Assembly: GCA_002189035.1 (NCBI GenBank)
Contig: NEEC01000002.1
Location: 6,285,001 to 6,349,000 of the forward strand
Direction: 5' to 3'
DNA length: 64,000 nucleotides
From: Utricularia gibba
Lineage: Eukaryota > Streptophyta > Magnoliopsida > Lamiales > Lentibulariaceae
How positions within the stretch are numbered: position 1 is the stretch's first letter; each line of letters starts with the position of its first letter. This document shows, piece by piece, positions 23,491 through 33,887 of the stretch. A program made the translations under genes and the position numbers. The notes beneath the pieces are model-generated. The model was not told the origin of the DNA, ran no database searches, and saw only the letters and a program-made list of their open reading frames with translations.

Positions 23491-24889
23491 ATGGAGGCGG
23501 ATCTACCGGTGTCATTCGTCGATTTCCCGGAGGATGTGCAGCTGTGTATCCTATCGTTCCTCCTCCCTACGGAGCTGGCCGCATTCGCCGCAACATGCAG
23601 GAGCTTCGTCACTCTCTATCGTAACGACCAGCGTCTATGGTTCTCGATGTGCCACCGCCGATGGGGATCGAAAACCCTAATCAAAAAATGGGGGATGGCA
23701 GAATTTCTTATAGGCGTCTCTATCGCATTCTCGAAGAACTCGAGAATCTGATCGGATTTTGGCGTCGGAGCGGTAACAACCGCACGTCGTCGCCCCCGCT
23801 CGTGTGCTTTGAATGGGGCCAATCCAGCATTACCGGCTCGAGGATTTCACCGTCCAAAAGTCAAGGTTATGCAGTGATCAAGAAGCCATTTTTGTGGATG
23901 AGCGTTTCCTCAGATGGGGAGGCTGTGAATTACATTGACCCCGATGGGAGATTCTCGCCAATGGAGGATGGTTTGTTGACTGAATCAGAGCTGATGGAGA
24001 ATGAATTAACTCGTGTAAATGTAAGCTTCATAGGGGAAAACCATTTCGTGGTAGAGGAAAGCTTTGGGCTTTCTGGCTTCACCAGAGCTTCTAGTAGTAT
24101 GCGTGGAGAAGATAATGAAGATATATATGGTTCTCCACCAGCTGAAATATACCATTATTTCGCAAATCGAACCAGCCCTTCTGGTAATGGCTCTTCAAGG
24201 AGACAGAGGAAGAAGGAGAAGCTGAAACAGATGAGAAAAATGGAACCTGAACATTTTGTCAAAATAGTGAATTGCTCGCCCACACCTTCCAGGCCATTGC
24301 AGGGTCTGTGGAAGGTAAAATCTTTTGCGAGTCTGGATATAATCTTGCTGCATTGTCACATGTTCGTAATGTTTTTGCAAGAGTTTCATTACGTAAAATC
24401 TCCAGATTTGTTCACTAGACGTATTCCATTATTGATGCTGCAGGGAATGGGTGACAAAGAAACCTTGAATTTATATCTGGTGTCCTACGATGATGTAGGG
24501 GGCTTGCTTGCCGAAAAGTTGGCAATTCAAACACACCTTTCACTTATCATGCTCCCATGTTTTGGACATCAAGTTCAGTGATCATGAAATCTCCATTTTC
24601 ACCTGAAGAAGATAAGATATACAGCTCAAGGCTGCATTTGAGGCCGCCATGTGCATGTGTAGATGAGATGCTTGTTTCAGGTATGGTTTGCATGAACTCA
24701 AGCTACGACTTGGTAATTCCTGGCCTGGTGGGGAATGCTGTGAGCCTTCATCAGTTTGAGGGTCGAATATGGCTTTATGAAGATGGAACATTTGGATTCG
24801 GATTTCTCCGGGATGATTTTATTGTAGACATGAAACATGTAGCAAAAGATGGACAGATAGTGGATGCTGTGGAACCTGATGATCATTGA
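23491..24889 (+). CDS. F-box protein (At3g12350-like), two apparent frameshifts
   Basis: Substrate adaptor for an SCF ubiquitin ligase. Two exons, 23491-24314 and 24444-24889, joined in phase 0. The N-terminal F-box (DFPEDVQLCILSFLLPTELA, about residues 10-50) is followed by a long conserved region. That region includes LENLIGFWRR, PFLWMSVSSDGEAVNYIDPDG, NLYLVSYDD and, at the end, EGRIWLYEDGTFGFGFLRDD. The frame breaks twice. The first break is at the five-G run 23690-23694, between KKWG and DGRISY. The second is at about 24504-24508, between DDVGGL and the following CRKVGNS-like sequence. Each is repaired by one added base, giving about 423 residues. Conservation runs undiminished on both sides of each break, so I favour assembly error over pseudogenisation. 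Confidence 0.85.
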
Positions 24890-25291
24890 TGGATCCATCG
24901 CTTTCCTTGTGTAATTTAGGACAGTGTTGCAATGTAGATACTTCCATTGTAGGAGATTGATTTGCATTTCTCGTTTATAGAAGCGACTACCATTGTTTAT
25001 ACATTCCTCATCTCATCCCACATAAGTGCAGAAATTTAGTTTTGTTGTATGCTGAACATACAAGTTCGGTACCTTGTAAGATGTGATTATTTGCAGCAGA
25101 GTCGATATTGCAGTATCAGGAAGCCTTCCTTGTCTCTTGAGGAGGATTTCATTATACAAAACTCAAGTTCCAGAAATTCAAGAACATCAAGTAACATGAA
25201 TGCACTTCAAGTTCCTTGTCTCTTAGCTTAAAGAAAAGCTCCATGCACTGCAAATAAGAATCAAAGCAGTATTCTTTGTAAAGCCGGAGGA

Positions 25292-26304
25292 TTATTGTGA
25301 TTCTGCAGGGACAGGATGATCCTTATCATGGTCGCCCTCCAACTGACTCAAGTTGCCCTTCTCCTTTATAAGTTGAATGTGGTGGTGCTTGCAGTAGAGT
25401 CGACCCTCGTGCGCTATGTAGTTCGATGGACTGATAACACATCCTCCATGGCTGCATTTGAAACAGCTCTTGTGGTAGGCCGTTCCATTCACAGAAACCT
25501 GCTCAAATTCACAGCACTGCGGTGTGAATAACAAGCTGGGATCGTAGAACAATTTTCCTTGTATGTGTTTCATTTACCTTTTCTGTGGGATAGACCGTGT
25601 TCTTACAGGCAAGACACTTGTCTCTTGTTCCAGCAAACATGTTAGAAACTTTGGCTGCATTAGGTTTCTGCAATGAAGATCAGAAGGCTATTAATTCTGC
25701 AGCAGAACACCTAAATCATTCCCAAATCAGCACCTCGATGTTTGCAGGTTTCTCAGGCTTTGCGATCTTGGGAGTTCCTGGTAAGAACGAACCAGCCAAA
25801 GTAAGTATCTTTCTGTAGAACAGAGGCCCGAAAATCGACTTAGTTGCAGGCACTACCTTCAAAGCTTTTATCCAGGCTACCGGTCCTCTTGAACAGCTGA
25901 TCAAAGTGTGGTCTGCAGTAGAGAACTCCCTCGAAGGAGTTGTAGTTGCCCAGCTGCGCACCCCAAAATGGTACGTGTTAGTTCCTGCCACAAGATCTAT
26001 CGAAAAACAACTGCTTGATCTAAAACCCCATAATATCAAACTAACAACTTGATATCACGAAGGAAACGGAATTGAATTTGCAAGATCTACCAGTTGAGAA
26101 TGTATAGATCATTGGGTTTCGAAAGCCTAAGAGACAATGAATCAAACAACTGAAGGGAAGGACACAAACCTTGAGAGTCCCCTTGCAGTGATGGCATCTG
26201 AAACAAGCCTTGTGGTAGATTCTGTTATCCGCAGTCAACTTGTCCACCAAATAAACAGTCTTATCACAAGCTGTGCATCTTTGGGTTGTTCCTGCAAACG
26301 CCAT
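25292..26304 (-). CDS. WLIM1: LIM domain protein WLIM1
   Basis: Two-LIM actin-bundling protein of the plant CRP-like family, cytosolic on actin filaments and partly nuclear. Five exons on the minus strand: 26304-26170, 25953-25857, 25777-25734, 25667-25578 and 25498-25292; 190 residues, the family length. LIM1 runs from RCTACDKTVYLVDKL through YHKACFRCHHC to VLYCRPHFDQL. A short linker (GTPKIAKPEKP) follows. LIM2 runs from KCLACKNTVYPTEK through KSCFKCSHGGC to LYCKHHHIQLIKEKGN. All zinc-ligand Cys/His positions I can check are present. The tail is acidic, with a second partial acidic/proline end. The start is 432 bases from the divergent ZCF37-like gene. Confidence 0.96.
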
Positions 26305-26736
26305 AGCTACGAAGCCGAGGTCTCAAAAACCCAGATTCGTTTTCTGGGTGTGAGTATCTGAGTGAATACAGAGGAGGAATCCTATTGATGTGCAGAGATA
26401 AGAAAGGAAAGTAAAGCGAAGTGAAGGGATAGCAGCGAAATTCAAGAGCCAGTTTTGTAGGTTGAGTGATTGAACCATCAATCATATGCTCCCCACACCA
26501 TCCAACTGCGTGTTTTTTTGGAATTAAAATTAAGTAATATTTGACTTTGGAATATTTGTCTTGATGAAGAAGACGCGTAGTTTTCATTGTGTTGAACGTT
26601 GGAGTCAGTCAACTCGTCTCTTTTAATGACTTCTTCTCCCCAGCGGTTCACATTTTCATCCTCTGTGGCACCGCAAGCTTCAACCTTGAAGAAGACGTAG
26701 CCTAGCTGTTTCATTGACATACCCTTCAGCTCTCCA

Positions 26737-27386
26737 ATGGCACCCAGGAGTGAAAAGAAGAAGAAGAAGAAGAACCCATTCTCCGATTGCGGCCTGGACA
26801 AATTCAGAGCACTCTTAGCTGATCTTGATCACGAGAAACAGAGGATTTACAGAGAGAATGGAGCTAAAGATGTCGCCTTTATCCGCTTTGTCTATTCCGA
26901 GGTTTCCCAGAAAGTTAAGCCCATTATTGTCAAGGCAAAGAAGCAGAAGGAGAAGCCACAGAACGACAACAATCTTAGTTATCTGAAACGACCCCTAGAG
27001 GAACTGGAGATGGTATCATAAATCCTTCTTCAGTAGCAGCTGCATCACGCAATGAAATTTCAGAAGAAGGGCGTGGAGCTGTTCCAGAGAAGAAGATGGA
27101 AAAAGGGAAGTCACGAATACCAGAAGAGTTGAGAAAGTTATGCTGCAGAGTTCTTGCAGTTTTGGTGATGATTCTGCTGTTTCTAGCGATCCAAGGGCGT
27201 TTATTTGCAATTCTCTGTACTTCAATGGCGTGGTACTGTGTGCCCACCCTGTTAGCAGAGAAAGCATCAACTGGGAAGAAACCAGAAAAGCAATCGGGTT
27301 GCAAACCAGAGATAGCAAACATGGCTCGCGGTTACCATTTTCTCCGACAAGTAAAAACAGAGGATGATATGCTGTTGAAGAAGTAG
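26737..27386 (+). CDS. ZCF37-like protein with C-terminal membrane segment, one apparent frameshift
   Basis: Plant-specific protein of unknown biochemical role. The N-terminal part has a lysine run, then NPFSDCGLDKFRALLADLD and VAFIRFVYSE, the ZCF37 signature. The literal frame stops at 27019-27021. The frame one base back stays open from about 26979. It encodes a linker and then the matching family C-terminus with a hydrophobic segment (VLVMILLFLAIQGRLFAILC) and WYCVPTLLAEK, ending at 27386. One missing base between about 26977 and 27018 explains the break and gives about 216 residues. It is divergent from WLIM1, as in Arabidopsis At1g10200/At1g10220. Confidence 0.78.
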
Positions 27387-27768
27387 CATCATTATGCTTG
27401 TACACATTCTTGTCCCTTGATTTTGTAAATGACGATTCAGATTTGTCCACGTAGTTCATGACGTGTATCTGACGTATAAAATGTATATTCGAAAAAAGTT
27501 CTTTCTTTTCTTGTTCCCGCAGAAATCTCTTCACGTCAACAGACGCTGAGATTACCAGTGCGCAGAAAAAATCGACTTTCATGGATACAAGTTTCTCCGA
27601 TTCGATTGCGTTCTTTCGCGTATTTCGTTGCTGCTACTCGTTTTTCGTCAAAGATTATCCGGCGGGTTGTTCTAATTTTACGTGTTTCAACGTTGCGTAC
27701 TCCTGAGTTTTGAACTCAAAAATTCAGGAATTTTTTTTAGCTATTGGGGGTTTTGCCTTTCGATTGTC

Positions 27769-30334
27769 ATGGGAAAAAGTAAGTTCGGCTTCCCACCTTT
27801 TCCTTGGTTACTAAGATTGTTTTTGGATATCGCCGAGTTACTTGTTTACCTTCCTACACGTGCTGAAAATGGTTTTTTCGTAGTTCTTTAGGTCACCTTT
27901 TCTTGGACAATGATTTTTTTTTCTTGGAAATTGGGATGATTTCAGGGAATTCTCAAAGAAAAAGTGCTGCTGTTCTGGAGGCTGAGGAAACGGATAGCGT
28001 TTGCTCATCTGCGTCGTCATCCATGAGCTCCCATGTACCGGAGCATGGAACTGATGAGGTGCAGGTAGATAAAGGAGAAGTGCTTGATCGATGCTTAGAT
28101 GCTTTGTATGAAAAGAGGTAATTTTTCTATTGAAGTCATATAATCTGTATTAGGGAGTTCCTGGGGTAATATTTGATAGGACACTTTGAGGGTTTCTATT
28201 ATGCCCAACATCTTGATTCACCTTATGGACTTATAAATTATTATTCTGTTGGTTAATGGCAGAGGATCTATCAGAGAGAAGGGTTTGGAGATGATTATTC
28301 AAACTTTTAATGGCAGCTTACAGCATGATTTTGTGGAGGAGAAGTACGTATCATTTTCTGCAATTATCTTCTTATTTGTTGTTTTATCGAGGATTAGAGA
28401 TAAACATATAAGAGAATTTTGACTGATGTTTCTTCTTGATTTGTAAAAGATGCAAATTTTTTGTATCAACCTCTTATGTTTATTTCCCTGTTCTCTCTCC
28501 AGATTTGCTACAATGTTACACCAGTGCTTGAACTCGATCAAAAAGGGATCTGTGACAGAAGTGGCTTTAGCATCTTATGCTATAGGTTCTTGCTTATTTC
28601 TTTGCATATTGCTATTTGTGTTTGGTGTTCCATTTATTCTTGGACAGTCACCATTTTCTTTTTTCTGTAGGGCTTTTAGCTTTGACCACAGGTCCCGGGC
28701 AGAAATCAGAGGAGATCTTGAAGGAATCTATTAGTCCCATCTCAGATGCTCTTAGGTCTCACTCCCAGGCCCCTAAGATGTCATCGGTACTTTTTTTTTT
28801 TGTTTTTTTGCTCTTTGATTAAAAATTTTCTTTTAAAATCTTTAGATGACTCACCTTGCATCTTTTGGAAATGTTTTCTGTGCATGCAGTTGATGGAGTC
28901 TTTAGCTGTCAGCACTTTTGTTGGTGGGGAAGAAACAGAACAAATAGAGAAGTCAATGCATATAATGTGGCAAGTGGCTAACCCGAAATTGGGTCCCAGG
29001 GTAAGAACCTTCTTTTATTAAAACATGGTGCATATATACTAATCAGGATTCAGTTTAAGAGATTTATGTTGCTCTTTATGATTCAGGTGGCTTCCATCAA
29101 ATTGGCGCCCTCAGTGATAGCAACAGCCGTCTCTGCCTGGTCATTCTTGCTGACTACCGTATCTGGCAGTGCACTTAACCCAAAGAGTTGGCAAGAGTTC
29201 GTATTTGTTATCCTGAAAACTTGTTTTAAGTTGCTTCTTTTCCTTGCTTCTGGTTCATTAAGTGCTTGTTTCTTCATCAGGTCAGTTTCTTTCCTTTCCA
29301 TCCTGCTGGACAAGGATGACAGATTACTTCGAATGGTTGCTGGTGAAGCGCTTGCTTTGATATTTGAAATTGGAAACCTTGAAAAGTTTTGTGGAGATAA
29401 TAAAGGATCCATAGAGACTTCCACTAATGACGATTCCCGAAAATTGATGCACATTCATGGATTGAAGAATAAGGTCCTTAACCAAGTAAGAGGCCTCTCT
29501 ACTGAGGCAGGCGGAAAAGGTAGTGCAAAGAAGGATCTGAATAATCAACGGAACACGTTCCGAGACATCTTAGATTTCTTTGAGGTAAGTTGCTGTGCAA
29601 ACACTCTCTCGTTATTCTATTGGTTTTTGAGAAACTATGCATGGTATTTTCCAGAATGGTTATGCTCCAGAGGTCTCTACAAAAATCGGTGGAGATTCTT
29701 TATACATAAGCACGTGGGCTCAATTGATTCAGGTTCACAGCCTTTTGTAGTTCCAAATGCTGTTCAATAGTTCTTAATATAATGTCCTGTCTGCATGCCC
29801 AACTTGTAGCTGAACTTCCTGAAGCACTTTCTTGGTGGAGGATTCGTGAAACATATGCAGGTTCGCTTCGTTCTCTTTCCTCTTCTTACCCCCTACCTCA
29901 TGGTGTATTCTATCATAGATGCAATGAGCCAACCATGTATGCAATCTATTGGCAGGACAACCAATTTCTTCATGATGTCTTTGATTTCACGCCCAAGAAA
30001 AAGTTCCTCTCATCTGATGACACTCGTCTTTCCCAAATGGACAAGGTTCTCTCTTTTGCCCATCAACATTTTCCCGCCATTATCAGGTCCAACAAGAAGG
30101 CAATTTGATCATTACGTGTCATCCGTGAGTTTGACAGAGGGTGTACAGGTCCCCCAATTCAGTCCTCAACAAGGCCCGAACACAACACCTCAACAAACAG
30201 AGAATGCTCTCCCAGGTACTTGATCCACTCCATTTCTTGTACGTAGCGAGTTGGAGCCCAACATCGACATTTGCAATTTTTCTTGTTTGTAGGATAAGAA
30301 TGCTGGCCATTTTGCGCCTGGTCACGACAACTGA
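27769..30334 (+). CDS. SAT32: Interferon-related developmental regulator family protein (SAT32)
   Basis: Ortholog of Arabidopsis SALT-TOLERANCE 32, an IFRD-family protein required for normal salt response; biochemical role unclear, alpha-helical ARM-like fold expected. Thirteen exons: 27769-27778, 27946-28117, 28263-28343, 28503-28585, 28671-28786, 28890-29000, 29087-29196, 29281-29584, 29655-29732, 29810-29860, 29956-30045, 30138-30215, 30293-30334; 441 residues with every phase consistent. The first exon codes only three residues and one base (MGK). Landmarks: LDALYEKRGS, FATMLHQCLNSIKKGS, SMHIMWQVANPKLGP, SFLLTTV, LLDKDDRLLRMVAGEALALI, LNFLKHFLGGGFVKHMQ, then the C-terminal IFRD domain (YRSPNSVLNKARTQHLNKQR). 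No frame problems. Confidence 0.95.
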
Positions 30335-30718
30335 ACCCAACAAAAATATCACGACGAGCTACATAAAGCTGCATTTGCATGAAGGTCGGACACAGCATGG
30401 CTTCCCTGTCTTTTGTTTTTCCCTTGTGAATCTGATTGAAATGATGGGTAATGATAGCATTTATAGATTACCCGTTATGGCATAAAAAAGTTCATGTTTT
30501 TCAATCCTTTTACACAACAAAAATGATGAGTTTGCCGTTCTTCCTGTATATGAGAATTTACTCTGGCAATTCATGAATAAAGATGATATTTTGAATGTAC
30601 ACAAAATATTTAAATTTCCAATTTTGCCAATGCTGGTTTCGAGATGTGCAGAAAGTGGGCATAGGTACATTATACTTCTAATTCAATGAACTACAGGGAG
30701 CCTTAGAACTGGCTTCTT

Positions 30719-31448
30719 CTAAGGAGAGACATACTGATCACCTTGGCTTGGAGGAGGACAAGGTTGTGGGATGAAAGGCATTAAAGGAACCTCATGCTGG
30801 ATCGGCCCGGGGCGGATAGCATTCTTGGAGATTGGAACCGGGTCGATGGGCCGGTAGTCGTCCAAGTTGAACGTCTCTTCACCTTCCACTGAGCCACCGT
30901 TGCTGCTTCCATGTACCTGCAAGCAAAGAGGATGAGGAAGCTCCTCGGCGTCTTTGTAATGGATCATTATATATCAGCATATGCAACGAACTTCTGGTGC
31001 TGCTGTCGGTTTCTACTGCCTATGCAAGATATGCATGGGTGATGGGTGGATTTTGAGCAAATGCTCAAGGTCTCTTTTGAAGCGCAGATTGCTGCCGAGT
31101 AGACAAACTTTGATCCATGAATGGAATCCTTGTGTATAGTTGCTGGGTATATATACCTTGAGTTTGTGGCTCTCATTTTCAGCTGTCTGAGGACTGTTGG
31201 TGCTGCTGCCCATGGAAACCGCAACTGGGAAACCAAAGAATTTTGGAGTTTGATTCATAGGAGCTCTGTATTTAACAGTATGCCAAGTTTGCAGTTTGGT
31301 AATGGCGAAAGTTTCACCAAATCCCAAGTTCCTAAAATCATAAAGAAAGATGCCCAGAAAACGCAGTACTGTGAAACTTACCATAAGTCAAGGAAAATGC
31401 GCAACAGATGATGGAGAACAGGAGCCATTTTCCAGACCAGTGCTTCAT
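30719..31448 (-). CDS. Small secreted proline-rich protein, unknown function
   Basis: Three exons on the minus strand (31448-31382, 31224-31157, 30916-30719), 110 residues. Exon 1 is a signal peptide (MKHWSGKWLLFSIICCAFS). Exon 2 is Ser/Asn-rich. Exon 3 carries an acidic stretch, then FNLDDYRPIDPVP, then a basic/proline motif IRPGPIQHEVPLMPFIPQP and a Pro/Gln tail. I recall unnamed angiosperm proteins with the same DDY-PIDP-RPGPI-HG-PL layout, but no characterised member. It has no transmembrane segment after the signal peptide and no cysteine pattern, so a secreted prepropeptide or cell-wall protein is possible. The exon 1 to exon 2 join is supported by a canonical acceptor and frame only. 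Confidence 0.7.
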
Positions 31449-33336
31449 GTTTGAACCCAGAAGAGGCCACTTCTCACAAAGAAACGCTTTTAATCACAAT
31501 ATTGATCTAAAAACTCACCAGCCCGGTTTCAAATCATGAGAAAAAAACTGGTTAGTTACCCAAATGCAGAAGGATCATGTGCTCTTGCTGTCACCACAGG
31601 CACCGTTCAAGTTGCAGAGAAATAAAAGCAGAAGAAAGCATTGAATAGTTACAAGATATTCACAATTGCGTTGCAGGGATGGGTTTAAATATTTTCATCG
31701 GGAAGGACAAACGTAACCTCTGAGTGCTGTGGAACTCGGGCACTTCTCCCGAATCCCTTCTCTTTATTTCTTTCCCCTTCTGCAAATTGGTGCCTTCCCA
31801 ATGACACGTATTCTGAGTTCATAGTGTCTGAAGCTACTAAACTAAATACATTTTGAACAAAGTTCAGTTCTTCAGAATCCCAACTTTAAATGAAGCAGAT
31901 TCGACCTTTGAACAACGGCGAGTAATATTTGAATCATTCCTCTTCAACAAGTCCCAAAACACATGAACATCGTCGTGCTCGCATATTCTAACATCTTTCC
32001 AAGTTTCACCCGGCCTGAGAAAAGTTCCAAACTTCAACGTATTTTTCATGTATCATCAATGTCCCTGAAAAAAAGTTTCGATATTGATGCGTTGCTGGGT
32101 TCGCGGCGGTTACGTAATGTAACCGGCACCCAGATTCTCAATCACCGGAAAATGATCCGAGAGAGATCACTTGACCAGGGCCCGGCGATTCTGAAGGAAA
32201 GAAAGCTCTGGCCCGAATCAGCTGTGTAGTCGGGAAATGACATTTTAATTCGGTTAATTCCCATAAAAATAAAAGAAATGATAAAATTTATATATATTTA
32301 ATAAAAAAAGTTGGTTAAAAATGATTACTTATGATATATTTTAATATAAAGTTTCTAATTAAATGTATATAAATATATTAAAATATCCGTATTATTTAAA
32401 TGAAATTGATAATTGAACATAAGTTTATTGGTATAAAGCATATAATTGATTAATGAATCTTTCCAATAAATATTGTATATTTTAATTAGTATTTCAATAT
32501 TTGAGATTTAATGTAAAGTTTGATTAATTCAATGAAATTTTATGATTTTTTGTGTTTGATTTAATAATTTTTATAAAAAAAATTAAATTTAACGAATTAT
32601 TTTTAGTTTTTCTAATGTTTTCACTAATTCAATTTATTACATTATAAAAATAATTTAACTGAAAACAATAAATTAATTAAAAATAAATGTATTAATCCAA
32701 TTTTAAAACATTGACTTTAATAGCAATCATATATTAAATATTTATTTTTTTTCATTGGCAAGATATCTAATATATGGTATTGTATATTATTTTTTAATCA
32801 AAATCTTTATTAATACGTGTTAAATGACTTTTTTAAAAGGATAATTTAATATATGTCAAGATAATAGATAATATATTTGTATTTTATATTATAGATTTGT
32901 ATATATTAATGCACTTTCTTTTTCTTTCGTTGCCTGTTTTTCCACACCGGGAGATAGTATACTCGCCGTCGGAGCAGGATTCATTCTCCGCGTGTTTCTG
33001 TGGATACTTGTTCCCGTTTTGTGGTATCTGATCTAGAAATGCTACGAATATTCATTTTTATTTTTCTCGATTTTGTTCGGAAGGTTGTTGGGTTAAGCGA
33101 TTTGTAGGGTTGGATAGCTTCATATGCTTATGCTTGTGTTCGAGAAAAGTGTTGAATTTTCGGAGTATTTCTTTAATTGAAGGTTTCTTTTATGCAATGT
33201 TTCTGATGCTTTTCGTTTTGTTTTTATTTGCCTACCAAGTGTTCGGAGAAATGCGTCGCGGGTGATTGAATTGGAGTGTCTTGTGTTTATTTATAAGGAA
33301 TTATGTTGAAAATTTAACCTCGGAGGAGTTAAGTCG
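31449..33336. other. Intergenic region, largely AT-rich
   Basis: 31450-32230 has mixed composition without a recognisable gene; a plus-strand frame of 88 codons at 31963-32229 has no known domain. 32230-32930 is AT-rich. 32930-33300 resembles a transcribed leader before the TAF4b region. Confidence 0.5.
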
Positions 33337-33471
33337 ATCAAGGAGCTTTGCTGCTATCTGTGGGAACAGGCGTTCAAGGAGACTGGGTTCAGGAAACATA
33401 GTCTCGAGTTGCTTCAGCATCATATTTTCTCGGTCCGCAAGAACCTGAGGGAAGGCGCCTTCCTGCAGTAA
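33337..33471 (+). other. Coding-like stretch upstream of TAF4b
   Basis: Forty-four codons plus a stop, starting IKELCCYLWEQAFKETGF and ending RKNLREGAFLQ, with composition like real protein. A good donor (CA|GTAAGC at 33467/33468) precedes the stop. Splicing to the acceptor before the TAF4b start (about 33877) would keep the frame into the TAF4b N-terminus. I do not recognise the sequence, and TAF4b proteins I know lack it. It could be an alternative first exon, a uORF or a gene fragment. Confidence 0.35.
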
Positions 33472-33887
33472 GCACGCTAGGAACTTAATGGTGGATTATT
33501 GTATTGTTTTTTCGCTTTCATTCCGTTTTTGATTTGTTTGTTTGCTTAATTACAAATCAGTTCTGCCCTGGGTACCTATGGCTGGGATGTAGTGGGCTTT
33601 AAAATTGTGTGTTCTTTGTGCCCTACTTCTTTTCTATGTATGTATCATTTTCTTAGATGAAGGGTAAAAGATCAAGGGTTCAGATTCCCGAGATTGTGAA
33701 TTGGGGGTGGGTTTAGTAGTGGTTCATGTAGCTTAGCCACATTTAGAAAAAAGAGCTTCACACTTCATGTATGCTTTGTTCATTTTTCTTTTCATGCCAG
33801 ACGATAGCATCGTTTTGTGTCAGAGGGGATAAATGTTGAACTTCTCAAACTAAGGTGGTGCTCGCATTTTGATATAGATCATTTGCG

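Noticed and set aside
30046-30137. Exon from 30089 joining SAT32 exons 11 and 12
   Set aside because: The acceptor at 30088 puts the conserved SPNSVLNKARTQ block out of frame; the acceptor at 30137 keeps phase 0 and the family sequence.
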